Source of the DNA: Amycolatopsis sp. 2-15
GTDB lineage: Bacteria > Actinomycetota > Actinomycetes > Mycobacteriales > Pseudonocardiaceae
Assembly (NCBI RefSeq): GCF_030285625.1
Contig: NZ_CP127294.1
Coordinates: forward strand, 1,436,001-1,500,000
Length of the DNA stretch: 64,000 bases
Direction: 5' to 3'
Position numbers and translations under genes: made by a program. Below are positions 16,588 to 26,921 of this stretch, piece after piece (position 1 is the stretch's first letter; every line of letters begins with the position of its first letter). A model generated the notes under the pieces. It ran no database searches. It had not been told where the DNA came from and saw only the letters and a program-made list of their open reading frames with translations.

Positions 16588-18042
16588 CCCCCGTTACCTT
16601 TTTTCGTGGCTCTCGATCAGGGAGTTGTGGTCGCCGGGTTCGGCATGACTGACGCCCCCAGTCGTAGGCATGATCCGGGGGGTGGTGTCACCGGGCCTGG
16701 TGGCATCGAGGGACCGCTGATAGGGACACGGCCGCCGCAGGGTAGGTCTCGTCGTAACGTGGGTGCCGGCCATCGATGCCAGACCGGTGACCACGTCGCG
16801 GCGAACGAACGGCATGGTGGATGAGCAGCAGTTTCGGGGTGTTCCTCGGCCTGGATGTCGGCAAAGGTGGCCACCACGCGGTCGGCCTGGACCCGGACGG
16901 GAAGCGGCTGCATGACGGGCCGCTGCCCAACACCGAACCGAAGCTGCGGGCGCTGTTCGCCAAGCTCGCCCAGCACGGAACGCTGCTGGTCGTGGTGGAC
17001 CAGCCGGCCACGATCGGGGCGCTGCCGGTCGCGGTCGCACGCGCGGCAGGGCATCAGGTGGCCTACCTGCCCGGACTGGCGATGCGCCGCATTGCCGATC
17101 TCTACCCGGGCCGGGCGAAGACCGATGCCCGGGACGCGTTCGTCATCGCCGATGCTGCTCGCTCGCTGCCGCACACGCTGCGGCCGGTCGACGTCGGCGA
17201 CGACGCCTTGGCCGAGCTGGATGTGCTGGTCGGGTTCGATGACGACCTGGCCGGCGAGGCCACCCGCATCGCCAACCGGATCCGTGGTCTGCTCACCGGT
17301 ATCCACCCCGCCCTCGAACGCGCCATCGGACCACGGATCAGCCACCCGGCCGTTCTGGAACTCCTCTCCCGCTGCGGCGGACCGGCCGGCATCGCCAAAG
17401 CGGGCCGCCGCAAACTCGCCGCGATCGCCAAAGTCCACGCACCCCGCATGGGCGACGCACTCGTCGACGCAATCATGACCGCTCTCGACGAGCAACCCGT
17501 CACCGTTCCAGGCACCGCAGCCGCAGACACCGTGCTGCCCCGGCTCGCGGACAGCCTGAAAACCGTGCTTCAGCAACGCAAAGCCGTCGCCGAGCAGGTC
17601 GAGGGGATACTCGATGCGCACCCTCTTGCCGGGGTCCTGATCTCGATGCCCGGCATCGGGGTCAGGACCGCAGCCCGCATCCTGCTGGAGATCGGTGACG
17701 CCTCGAACTTCAAGTCCTCCGGGCACTTGGCCGCCTACGCGGGCATCGCCCCTGTCACCCGCAGTTCTGGGTCTTCGATCAAGGGCGAACATCCCGCGCG
17801 AACCGGCAACCGCAAGCTCAAACGCGCCTTTTTCCTCGCCGCGTTCGCCGCCCTGGCAGACCCGACCAGCAGGACCTACTACGACCGCAAACGCGCCGAG
17901 GGCAAGAAACACAACGCAGCACTCATCTGCCTGGCCCGCCGCCGCTGCGACGTCCTCTACGCCATGCTGCGCAACGGCACCCACTACCGCCACCCCGAAC
18001 CCGCTCCCACCACAACCGCGGCTTGACAACCACATAGGGACA
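16588..18042 (+). mobile_element. IS110-family insertion sequence
   Basis: The element is 1455 bases long; its exact ends can slide by up to about 6 bases because both junctions share an AC plus C-run (left around 16587-16592, right around 18042-18048). Removing 1455 bases restores a continuous reading frame in the interrupted gene, which fixes the length. It contains one intact transposase, a long non-coding left part (16588-16820, 233 bases) and a very short right part (16 bases). That layout is typical of the IS110 group, in which the left non-coding part encodes the bridge RNA. No terminal inverted repeats are evident, as expected. Confidence 0.85.
16821..18026 (+). CDS. IS110-family DEDD transposase
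   Basis: This 401-residue protein is full length for the family. The N-terminal RuvC-like DEDD domain shows FLGLDVGKGGHHAV, VVVDQPATIG and RAKTDARDAFVIADAAR, holding the acidic residues. The C-terminal Tnp domain shows PGIGVRTAARILLEIGD and GHLAAYAGIAPVTRSSGSS, with the nucleophile serine region, then RTGNRKLKRAF. Nothing suggests decay, so the element may be active. It starts at ATG 16821 on the same strand as the gene it split. Confidence 0.95.
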   Translation: MSSSFGVFLGLDVGKGGHHAVGLDPDGKRLHDGPLPNTEPKLRALFAKLAQHGTLLVVVDQPATIGALPVAVARAAGHQVAYLPGLAMRRIADLYPGRAKTDARDAFVIADAARSLPHTLRPVDVGDDALAELDVLVGFDDDLAGEATRIANRIRGLLTGIHPALERAIGPRISHPAVLELLSRCGGPAGIAKAGRRKLAAIAKVHAPRMGDALVDAIMTALDEQPVTVPGTAAADTVLPRLADSLKTVLQQRKAVAEQVEGILDAHPLAGVLISMPGIGVRTAARILLEIGDASNFKSSGHLAAYAGIAPVTRSSGSSIKGEHPARTGNRKLKRAFFLAAFAALADPTSRTYYDRKRAEGKKHNAALICLARRRCDVLYAMLRNGTHYRHPEPAPTTTAA

Positions 18043-19624
18043 CCCCCCGTCGTTTTGGCCGAAGGTCCCCGCCGATCCGGCGTACGACCGCTGGCTGACC
18101 ACGGAGTTCGACCGCAAGGTGCTCGTGGTCGTGCGCACCCTGACCACGCTCACGCGGCTGCTCGGCGTCGTCTCATTGTTCGGCGGCGACCGGCGGATCC
18201 AGCTCGTCTTCACCCACGACGAGCGACGGCCGGGCATCCTCTCCGCCGGCGTACCGGAAGCGCTGCGTCGGCTCGGGCCGCCTGTCATCGGCTGGGAGCA
18301 GGCCACGGCAACGCGGTTCGACCTCGCGATCACGGCCAGCGAGAACGACGCGCTGACCGAGCTCGACGCCCCGATTTTGCTGGTGCCCCACGGAATCGGC
18401 TACCAGAAGTACTACCCGGGCAGCCGCGTCACGTCCGGCCTCGACCCGGAAAAGCTGGTCCGCCACGGTGAGGTGGTGCCGGCGGCCATCGCGCTGTCGC
18501 ACGAAAGCCAGCGCGCGCAGCTGATCCGGTCGTGCCCGCCCGCTGCCGAACGGGCCGTGGTCATCGGCGACCCGTGCCTCGACCGCATGGCGATGAGCCG
18601 GCACCGCACCTCTCGCTACCGCAGGGCGCTCGACGCGGGCGGCCGCACGGTCGTGACGCTCGCGTCGACCTGGGGCAAGCACTCCCTGTTCGGCCGTCGT
18701 CCGGAGCTGCCCGTCGAGCTGCTGGGGTGCCTGCCGTTCGACGGCTACCGCGTCGTGCTGACGTTGCACCCGGGGGTGTGGGCGGCGTACGGGCCATGGC
18801 AAGTACAGACGTGGCTGCGGCCGGCCATCGCCGCGGGGCTCGCGCTCGTCCCGCCCGACCACGGCTGGCAGGCGGCCGTGCTCGCCGCGGATTGTGTGTT
18901 GTCCGACGAAGGATCCGCGGCTCTGTACGCGGCCGCCGTCGACAAACCAGTGCTGCTCACGACACCGGGATCACCGACGACGGTCACGGATTCGCCGCTC
19001 GCCGCCCTCGCGCGAAGCGTGCCCAAACTCGTGACCGAGCTCGGCCTGCGCGACCAGATCGACGGCGCGATCGCTCGCCACCGGCCCGGCTCACACGCGC
19101 CGATCCTCGAGGAAGCCGTCGAAGATTCAGGCGCGGCACTGCTCGCCGGCCTGCTCTATGCGCTGCTCGGCCTGAACCCGCCCGACGACCCGGTTTTCCC
19201 GCCCGTCGCGGATCCTGAACCACTGACCTCGCCCGCTGCCGCGTTCGTGGCCGGCGTCGACGCGTCAGGTGAGCTCGTCCGGTTCCCGCTCGTCGCGGAG
19301 AAGTCGCCGGACCTCGAGTACCGCCACGTGCTCGCCCACGCCGACAACGCCGAGCGGCGGGAACTCGACGCCGCCACCGTCGTCTACGCGGACGAGCCCG
19401 AACGACTCGCCGGCCTGCTCGACCACTGGCCCGCCGCTCGGCTGGCGGCCGCGCCGATCGACGGCGGCTGCGTCGTGCGCGACTCGACCGGCGAGACGCA
19501 CGAGCTGACGGCCGACGCGGATCCCGTGCTGCTGAGCGCTTTCGCCTACGTGCGGCTCACGACGGGCCGGCCGTTCGCCGGTGATCTCAACGGCGCCGCC
19601 GTATCCGCTCTTCGACGGCACTGA
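18043..19624 (+). pseudogene. Glycosyltransferase-like protein, 5' end split off by IS110
   Basis: Coding sequence continues upstream of the first usable start (GTG 18119) into the IS junction, reading PSFWPKVPADPAYDRWLTTE. Joining bases 16571-16587 to 18043 gives an uninterrupted frame starting MPENAYPPSFWPKV, with the ATG overlapping the DevR-like stop. The remaining protein resembles CDP-glycerol glycerophosphotransferase-type enzymes (VVLTLHPGVWAAYGPWQVQT, CVLSDEGSAALYAAAVDKP) with an additional C-terminal domain. The insertion removes the start codon, RBS and about six residues. A shortened product from GTG 18119 would lack about 31 residues. It overlaps the next, convergent gene by 38 bases. 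Confidence 0.8.
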
Positions 19625-21774
19625 ACTTCGCCGCGAACTCCGCATGCCGTGGGTGCCCGGCGGTGAAGTAGACCTGCCACGCCCGTCGCCACGCTTCGAG
19701 CGCGGCCGGCAGGTCGCCGCGGGCCTCGGCGAGGGTGGCGAACGCGGCGTCGAACTCGGTCGCGTATCGAGTTGCGCCCGAGGTGTCCGCGAGCTGCCAA
19801 GCCTGGCCCAGGGTGCCGGCGGCGGCGTCGAAATAGCCCAGTCCGGTCTCCGCCTTTGCCTTGACCAGCAGGATCCGAGAACGGTTGCGGTCGTCGGCGG
19901 TGTGCTGCGCCGATTCGCCGAGCAGCGCGAAAACCTGGTCCCATCGCGCGAGCCCGACGAGGACGTTGGCCAGCATCCGGGTATGGATGCCCAGGCTCCG
20001 TGCGGCTTCCGGCCCCGCGGCGCGGTCGATGCGGATCGCTTCGTCCAGCAGCGTCACCGCCTCAGTCATCAGCCCTGGTGCCTGCTGCGGGTACTGCCGG
20101 GGTTCTTCATCGCGGAACCGGCCGCAGAACTCCAAAACCGACGACAGCAGACCGGGCAACGCGAGCTCGCGCGCCAACGTCAGTGCCTCGTCGAGGAACG
20201 GCTTCGCCGTGGTGAACTCGTGCATCAGCAGGTGGGTGCGGCCCTGCTGGCTCAGCACGCGGCTGAGCAACGGCCGGTCGCCGAGCCGGCGCGCGCCGCG
20301 GATGCCCCAGTTGTTGATGTCGGCGAACAGCCGGTGGTACCCGCGGTTGAGCATGAGCACTTCGAGCGCCCCGCAGATCTGGCCCAGCTCGACGTCGCGC
20401 TCGCGCAGGTAGGCCTCCCGGGCGAGGGCGCCGTAGGTCTCGCGGGCGTCTTCGACCCAGTCGAGTGGCTTGCAGCCTTCGAAGTTCGCGTTCGCTTCGG
20501 CCGCCGGCCGCCGGCGCGTACAGCCGGAGGCGATCCTTGCCGTTGTGCAGGTCCGCGGCCACCGCTTGGTCGCAGTGGAACTCGAGCGCGCGTTCGACAG
20601 CCACCTCGGCCGAGCCTCGGCGGCGGGCTCCTTCGCGGATCAGGTTGTACAGCCGCTGCCGGGAAGTGCCTGTGCGCGTGAGGAAACCGGCGTCGGCCAG
20701 CTCGTCGAGGGCGTCTTCGGGTGAGCGGCCGAAGACCGCGGCCGCGCCGGCCGTCGTGAAGTCGGGTCCGGGGCGCGCCGCGAGGAGGCGGCACAGCTCG
20801 GCCGCGTCGGGAGTCAGCTCCGCGAACGACTCTTCGAAGGCCTCGGCGATCACGTCCTCGCCGCCGAGCTTGCCCGTGGCCCGGAATCCTTCCAGCACCG
20901 ACGCGACAGCGCCGGGACCGCGCTGCATGCGCCGCGTGACGCGGAAGGCAGCGAGCCGGATCGCGAAGGGCATGTGGTCGCACAGGTCCACGAGTTCCTC
21001 GGCCGCGCCGGGTTCGGCGGCGATCACACTCGGGTGGGAGAGGCGGCTCAGCAGGGCGAGCGCGTCTTGCCGCGCGAGCCGGCCGACCTCGATCGGCGGG
21101 GCCGCGAACTCCTTGCGGAGGTCGTCGCCGGCCTTGATCGCGGTTACGAGAACGACGCTGTGCGGCGACGGCGGGATGAGGCCGTGGAGGTCGGTGGCCG
21201 CTTCGGCGTTGTCGAGGGCGAGCAGGAAACGGTGGCGGACGGTGACGGAGCGGTACTGCTCCCAGAGCTGAGGTGTCTCGGTGGCGGTCAGGTCGTTGTC
21301 GACGTCGAGCGCTCGCACCACTCGCGCGGCCACCTCGGTGCGGCGCACCAGCGAACCGGACCGGTAATCGGCGAGATCGACGTAGATCTGTTTCGGGAGG
21401 TGCGAGCGCAGATCGACGGCGAGCCGGCTCAGCAGCGCCGTTTTGCCCGCGCCGCGCGGCCCGGTGACGAGGCGGGCGCCGGGGCCGGCGACGAGCGCGC
21501 GTTCGCTGTCGCGGTCGACAAATGGTTCGGCCGACGCGGGAAAGTCGCTGCTGCTGCCGGTTCCCTTCGACCGGGGCAACAGCGATTCGAGCTGTTCGGC
21601 GAATTCGGGATCGGTCGTGAGCAGCTCGGCGATCGCCGTTGCGGCGCGGGCTTTGTCGCCCAGGATCGCCTCCACGTCGGCGGCGCTGCGGCGTTGTTCG
21701 AGTTTGCGTGACACCAACTGTTTCACCCCACCGAGCGCGGCCACAGCCATCGCTTTGACGACCTCCGCCGCCAC
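19587..21774 (-). pseudogene. NB-ARC/TPR signalling ATPase with a one-base frameshift
   Basis: GTG 21774 has AGGTGGG upstream. The first frame gives a hydrophobic start, a helical region, then an NB-ARC-type ATPase with Walker A LVTGPRGAGKTALLSRL, Walker B RFLLALDNAEAATD and the GLPLA-like HMPFAIRLAA. A winged helix follows. Around 20499-20516, within a run of GGCC/GGCG, the frame shifts by one. The second frame continues without a stop as ANFEGCKPLDWVEDARETYG and TPR repeats to 19587. The span is 2188 bases, one more than a multiple of three, consistent with one extra base. This is either a real inactivation or a sequencing error in a GC run. The intact protein would be about 728 residues, AfsR/STAND-like. 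Confidence 0.75.
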
Positions 21775-22173
21775 GGCTTCCCACCTGAAGCGACCCCCTG
21801 GGACTGATCATGGCGACCCTAACAGCCACCGCCGACAGAACCGGTGACCTCGATTTTCCGGTGATCGCTGGGTACCGCCACTCGGAAACCGGCTAGGCCG
21901 TTCGGAGGTTTCTCGCGCGTGTGAGATCACGGTCGGCCACGGGGAATTCGGCAAGGACCTTTCGGATTCACCCCATCGTGAGTCGAATGGGTGTTCGATT
22001 TCCCGGTAGACTCGTCACCAGGTGAAAGCGAGCAGCGACTCGTAGTTCTGGGGTGTTGGTCGATGTCGAACGGGAAGCCGTACGTGCCCGTCGGAGAGGA
22101 AGGAGCGGCTCACATGACGCGTGAAGGCTGAAGCCGGATCAACGCGCTGTGGGTGACGGTCGCGCACGTGCGA
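21775..22173. other. 399-base gap with one possible 22-codon ORF
   Basis: No gene of normal size is supported here. On the plus strand ATG 22063 opens a 22-codon frame ending at 22131 (MSNGKPYVPVGEEGAAHMTR, then EG), with GGGGTG upstream. A second in-frame ATG at 22114 follows a strong GGAGAGGAAGGAG. This could be a small peptide or a gene remnant; I give it low weight. The rest holds the promoter of the NB-ARC gene. Confidence 0.3.
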
Positions 22174-23373
22174 CTAGTCCAGAGGGAGATCGAAGGCGAC
22201 GAGTGTGCCGAGGCTCGGTGAGGAGTTGATGAAGAACTTCCCGCCGGCGGTGTCGGCACGTTCGGCGAGGTGACGCAGGCCCCGGGTGGCGACGCCTTGG
22301 GGTACACCGGATCCGTTGTCGCGCACACGGAGTTTCACACCGTCGCGGTCGCGGGTCAGCGACACGCGCGTCTCGCTCGCGCCGGAGTGGCGGACCACAT
22401 TGGACAGTGCTTCGCGCAGTGCCGCGCGGATGTGGTCGGCGCTTGCGGCGGGGATGTCGGCGAACTCGCCGGAGAGCTCGAGGGTCGGCGGGTAGCCGAG
22501 GAGTTCGCCGGCGATGCGGACTTCGCCGCGGGCCGACTCGGCGAGGTCGGTCGGTGTGCCGGTGTCGTGGCGTGGTTCGGGTGAGCGCAGGGCTCGCACG
22601 GTGCCGCGGATTTCCTCGATGGTCTGGTCGAGCTGGTCGATGGCATCGGACAGCCGCGCGCCGTCGGCTTGGGCGAAGCGCTTGCGCATGTTGCGGCGCA
22701 CGCGGTCGAGCTGCATGCCGGCGCCGTAGAGGCGCTGCACGATCACGTCGTGCAGCTCGCGGGCGATGCGTTCGCGCTCTTGGTAGAGCGTCACGCGGTG
22801 GCGGGCGTTGGCGCCCTCGGCGAGTGCGAGCACGACGCCTGCCTGCGCGGCGAACGCCACGAGCATCTCGACGGTCCCCGCGGAGAACGGCTCGCGGCCC
22901 TGCAGGCGGTAGACCGTGAGCGCGCCGAGGACCCGGCCGCCGGAGCCGAACGGCGCGGCGGCGAAGGGGCCGAAGCCGCGGAGTTCGTCGGGCACGAAGG
23001 GTGCGGTGCGCGGGTCGACGACGAAGTTGTCGCTGACCACCGGCTCGCCGCCACGCGCGACGCGGCCGGCGGCGGAATCGGCGGGCAAGGTCAGGCCCTG
23101 CAGCGCGCGGCCGGCGCCGCCCGGGTCGACGGCGGCCTCCACCACGACGTGTCCGTCGTCGGCACTGACCATGGCCAGCCCGAGGTCGGCGTCGGCCAGC
23201 TCGGCGGCGCGGATCACGACGGTGTCCAGCACGGCCTCCGGGTCGTCCCCGGACAACGCGGTGCTGGTGATCTCGGTGGCAGCGGACAACGCCCGCGCGG
23301 CAAGTGTCGGGTCCATGAGCAACACCGACCCTAGCGCGTGCTTGCGGCCCGGACCCGGAATCGTGACCGTCAC
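22174..23373 (-). CDS. DevS-like GAF histidine kinase
   Basis: GTG 23373 overlaps the cydDC stop (GTGA) and has GAGGGG upstream; ATG 23316 is an alternative. The product has about 399 residues with no membrane segment. One GAF domain occupies residues about 50-190 (AAELADADLGLAMVSADDGH to VAFAAQAGVVLALAEG). The HisKA_3 phospho-acceptor motif is ERIARELHDVIVQRLYGAGM, and the ATP-binding domain shows ALREALSNVVRHSGAS and DNGSGVP. Unlike heme-binding DevS/DosT there is a single GAF, and no histidine is seen near the usual heme-ligand position, so the signal may not be a bound gas. Being the last gene of the cyd unit links it to respiratory or redox control. Confidence 0.85.
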   Translation of the reverse strand: MTVTIPGPGRKHALGSVLLMDPTLAARALSAATEITSTALSGDDPEAVLDTVVIRAAELADADLGLAMVSADDGHVVVEAAVDPGGAGRALQGLTLPADSAAGRVARGGEPVVSDNFVVDPRTAPFVPDELRGFGPFAAAPFGSGGRVLGALTVYRLQGREPFSAGTVEMLVAFAAQAGVVLALAEGANARHRVTLYQERERIARELHDVIVQRLYGAGMQLDRVRRNMRKRFAQADGARLSDAIDQLDQTIEEIRGTVRALRSPEPRHDTGTPTDLAESARGEVRIAGELLGYPPTLELSGEFADIPAASADHIRAALREALSNVVRHSGASETRVSLTRDRDGVKLRVRDNGSGVPQGVATRGLRHLAERADTAGGKFFINSSPSLGTLVAFDLPLD

Positions 23374-26300
23374 CAATCACCCCTCGCGGCTGGTACCGCT
23401 TGCCGTTCGAGCACCTGGCCGCCGCGGACCTCCAGCACGACGTCGGCGTCGAGCTGCTCGTCGAGGCTGTGGGTGACGTGCACGACGGTGCGGCCGGCGA
23501 GCTCGGTACGCAACGTGGCGCGCAGGGCGCGAGCGGTCCGTTCGTCGAGGTGCGCGGTGGGCTCGTCGAGCAGCACGAGGTCGGCCGTCGGCGCCGCCAG
23601 CAACGCCCGCGCCAGTGCGACGCGCTGGGCCTGGCCACCGGAAAGCCCGGTGCCGGCGCTGTCGAGGACGGTCGCCGCGTCGAGCTCCGGCAGCTGCGCG
23701 AGGTCGAGCACCCGGCGAACGTCGTCGTCGGTCGCCCGGGGGTCCGCGAGGCGCAGGTTCTCCGCCACGCTCGTCGACACCAGCATCGCCTCCTGCGGCG
23801 CCCACGACACCCGCCCGGGCACCGCGACCTCCCCCACGCGGGGCTCCAGGAACCCCAGCAACGCCGCCACCAGCGTCGACTTTCCCGCCCCGCTCGGGCC
23901 CACGACGGCGACGTAGGTTCCGGGCTCGATGTCGAGGGTGACGTCGGTGAGCACGGTTTCGCCGCCGGGCCAGCCCAGGTCGGCGCCACGAAGCCGCACG
24001 GCGCTCGGTCCCGGTTCGGGCTCCGCTGCGCGCTCGTGCCCCTTGGCAAGTCGCGCCACCGGCGCCGCTTCGCCAGGCAGCGCCGGCTCTGCTCCGGCAG
24101 CGGAGTCGAGGTCACCCAGACGGACACGGGCAGCGCGGAGCGGGTCCCAGTGGGTGGCCGCCGGGGGCAGCAGGGAGAGAACTTCGGCGAGGGCCAAGGG
24201 GACCAGCGCCAGCAGCGGAGCCATGACGCCCGCCATTTGGCCGGACGCGACAGCCGGCGCGGCGAGAAGCGTGCTACCCACGGCGGCGATGCCCGTGGCG
24301 AGGACGATCAGGGCATCAGCCGCACCGGCGCCGAAGGCTTGACGACGGGTGGTGGCGGTCAGCTGTGCGTCGATCGCGAGCAGCGAACGGCGGCGCGCGG
24401 GCGCGGTGCCGTAAGCGATGAGCTCGGCCGCGGAGGTGAAGAGCACGAGGACCCGCGCGGCGACGTCGCGGCGTCCGGCGGCGAGGGCAGCCGTCGCGTG
24501 GCGCTCGGTCAGGAGCGCGAGCCGGGGTGCCGCGAGACTGACCACCACGGCAGCGGCGAGAAGCAGGCCAGCGGACGGAAGAACGACCGTCTGCACCGCG
24601 ATCGCACCCGCCGCGACGAGCCCGACGACGACCGGCGGCGAGACCACCCGCGGCAGCAGATCGCGGACGGTGTCGACATCGGTGACCAGCCGACGCTGCC
24701 CCTCGCCGGCCGCCAAAGCGCGCGCCGGGCCGAGGCGGACCAGCGAGTCCCACAGCCGAACGCGCAGCCGCCCGGCGATGCGGAACGCGGCGTCGTGCGT
24801 GACGAGACGTTCGGCGTAGCGCAGCGCCGCGCGCCCGAGCCCGAACGCGCGAACCCCCACCACCGCGACGGTCAACGTCAGGATCGGCGGCTGCAACGAC
24901 GCCTTCGCGATCAGCCACCCCGACGTCGCCGTCAGCGCGACGCCCGCCAACAGCGCCACCGCACCGAGCACGGCTCCGGAAAACAGCCGACGGTCAAGCA
25001 GGAACCGCCACGGCAACGGCCGCCCAGCCCCCACGGTGTCGGCTGAAGTCTTGCCGGACAACGGCTTCTCATCCACCACCGCCACCGCCGCCGACCGCTC
25101 GTGCGCCGCGATGATCGCCGCCGCCCCACCTGCCACGGCCCGCTCGACGGCGCCCATGACGCGCCGCGCGTTGACCTCGTCGAGGTGGGCCGTCGGCTCG
25201 TCGAGCAACAGCAGCCAAGCGCCCGCCCGCACCTTCACCAACGCCCGCGCGACAGCCACCCGCTGCCGCTGCCCCAACGACAGCTGCCCGACGGGCCGCT
25301 CCCCCGACCCCGACAACCCCAGCTCCGCCAGCACCTCCTCGACAACATCCGCCTCACCGGCGACGCCCTCTCGAACGCCGACCGCGCCGACGGCACCAGA
25401 GCCAAACCCACCCGAGTCGGCAACGAAGTCACCCACAGGCAGGTTGAAGGCAGCAGAGGCAGTCCCGACTGCATCGGTCTCGTCGACACCGTCGGAGCCG
25501 GCCGAGGCCAGGCCGGAAGCCGCGGTCGCGGGCCTGCGGCCAGCCGTGCCCGAGCCGGCGACCGAAGCAACAGCAGCCGAGCCCGACACCTCCTCGCGAA
25601 CCGTCCCACCGCTGAACACCGGCGACTGCGGCACCCACGCCACATCCGCACGCCAGCGATCGATGTCCACCGAAGCGAGGGGGACGTCGCCGAGGGTGAT
25701 GGTGCCGTCGTAGGTCGGGAGGAAGCCGAGGAGGGCGGCGAGGGTGGTGGATTTGCCGCCGCCGCTGGGGGCGCGGAGCCAGGTCGTTTGGCCGCGGCGG
25801 GCGGAGAACGAGGAGCCATCGGGGGCGAAGCCGCCGCGGCGGGCGATGCTCAGGTTGGACACGGTGAGTTGTCCACGGGGCGGGAGGCGCGTGCCGAAGT
25901 GCGAGGCCGGCTCGGCGAGGACGTCGGTGACGCGGCGGACCGCCTCGACGCCGTCTTCGCTCGCGTGGAAGGCCGCGCCCACCGCGCGCAACGGCTGGTA
26001 GCACTCGGGGACCAGGATCAGCACGCCCAGCCCGATGGCCAGGGGCAACGAGCCGGAGACCAGCCGCACGCCGATCACGACGGCGACCAGCGCCACGGAC
26101 AACGTGGCGACCAGTTCGAGCACGAAAGCCGAAGAGAACGCGACCCGCAAAGTCTTCAAAGTCGCACGGCGGTGGCGGTCCGAGACGCGGGCCACGGTGG
26201 CCGACTGCGCGTCGGCGCGGCGGAACGCCGTGAGCACCGGCAGAGCGCGCACCAGTTCCAGCAGGAGGCCCGACATCCGGTGCACGGCGTCCGTCGCGCC

Positions 26301-26921
26301 GGCCACGCGGTCGGCCGTGAACTTGCCGACCAGCACCGCGAAAACCGGCAGCAGCGGGACGGTCACCAGCACGATCACCGCCGACGGCCAATCCATCCAC
26401 AGGATCGCCGCGCCCGCCGCAAGGGGGACCACCGCGGCCGTCACCAAGGCGGGCAGGTATTCGCGGAAGTAGGCGTCGAGCGCGTCCAAGCCGCGGGTGA
26501 CCAGCTCCGTCAACGAGCCGTCGCCGCGGCGGGCCAGCCACTCCGGGCCGAGCCGCAGGCTGTGGGAGACGACGCGGGCGCGCAGGTCCTGCTGCGCCGT
26601 CGCCGCGGCGCGCGCGGAGACCACCCGCACCGCCCAGCCGGCGAGCGCCCTGCCCGCGACGAGCGCGAACAGAGCGGCCAGCTGGGCGGTGCGGCCCCCG
26701 ATCCCCGTGGAGACGATAGACGCGAGTACGTCGGCCAAAAGAAAAGCTTGCGCCACAAGGAAAACCGCGTTGATGAACGAGAGCACCGCCACGAGGAGCA
26801 GCGCCCGGCGCGCGGCCGGCCCGAGAGCCGAGAGCGCGCCGAGCGGCCCCTTGCCCGGCCGCACCTGGTCCACTGTGGACCTCGGGGCGGAAAGGGTGGT
26901 GCGGCCGGGAAGCGTGATCAC
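23370..26921 (-). CDS. cydDC: Fused CydDC heterodimeric ABC exporter
   Basis: GTG 26921 overlaps the cydB stop (GTGA); an extension to 27029 overlaps cydB and is not supported. The 1183-residue protein joins CydD and CydC, each a six-helix membrane domain plus ATPase. ATPase 1 has Walker A SGGGKSTTLAALLG near residue 390, signature LSLGQRQRVAVARAL near 548 and WLLLLDEPTAHLD. ATPase 2 has GPSGAGKSTLVAALLG near 1012 and LSGGQAQRVALARALL. Between the Q-loop and signature of ATPase 1 there is an unusual Gly/Ala/Ser-rich insert of about 80 residues. CydDC exports thiols or handles heme and is needed to assemble cytochrome bd. It is transcribed with cydAB. Confidence 0.93.
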   Translation of the reverse strand: MITLPGRTTLSAPRSTVDQVRPGKGPLGALSALGPAARRALLLVAVLSFINAVFLVAQAFLLADVLASIVSTGIGGRTAQLAALFALVAGRALAGWAVRVVSARAAATAQQDLRARVVSHSLRLGPEWLARRGDGSLTELVTRGLDALDAYFREYLPALVTAAVVPLAAGAAILWMDWPSAVIVLVTVPLLPVFAVLVGKFTADRVAGATDAVHRMSGLLLELVRALPVLTAFRRADAQSATVARVSDRHRRATLKTLRVAFSSAFVLELVATLSVALVAVVIGVRLVSGSLPLAIGLGVLILVPECYQPLRAVGAAFHASEDGVEAVRRVTDVLAEPASHFGTRLPPRGQLTVSNLSIARRGGFAPDGSSFSARRGQTTWLRAPSGGGKSTTLAALLGFLPTYDGTITLGDVPLASVDIDRWRADVAWVPQSPVFSGGTVREEVSGSAAVASVAGSGTAGRRPATAASGLASAGSDGVDETDAVGTASAAFNLPVGDFVADSGGFGSGAVGAVGVREGVAGEADVVEEVLAELGLSGSGERPVGQLSLGQRQRVAVARALVKVRAGAWLLLLDEPTAHLDEVNARRVMGAVERAVAGGAAAIIAAHERSAAVAVVDEKPLSGKTSADTVGAGRPLPWRFLLDRRLFSGAVLGAVALLAGVALTATSGWLIAKASLQPPILTLTVAVVGVRAFGLGRAALRYAERLVTHDAAFRIAGRLRVRLWDSLVRLGPARALAAGEGQRRLVTDVDTVRDLLPRVVSPPVVVGLVAAGAIAVQTVVLPSAGLLLAAAVVVSLAAPRLALLTERHATAALAAGRRDVAARVLVLFTSAAELIAYGTAPARRRSLLAIDAQLTATTRRQAFGAGAADALIVLATGIAAVGSTLLAAPAVASGQMAGVMAPLLALVPLALAEVLSLLPPAATHWDPLRAARVRLGDLDSAAGAEPALPGEAAPVARLAKGHERAAEPEPGPSAVRLRGADLGWPGGETVLTDVTLDIEPGTYVAVVGPSGAGKSTLVAALLGFLEPRVGEVAVPGRVSWAPQEAMLVSTSVAENLRLADPRATDDDVRRVLDLAQLPELDAATVLDSAGTGLSGGQAQRVALARALLAAPTADLVLLDEPTAHLDERTARALRATLRTELAGRTVVHVTHSLDEQLDADVVLEVRGGQVLERQAVPAARGDW

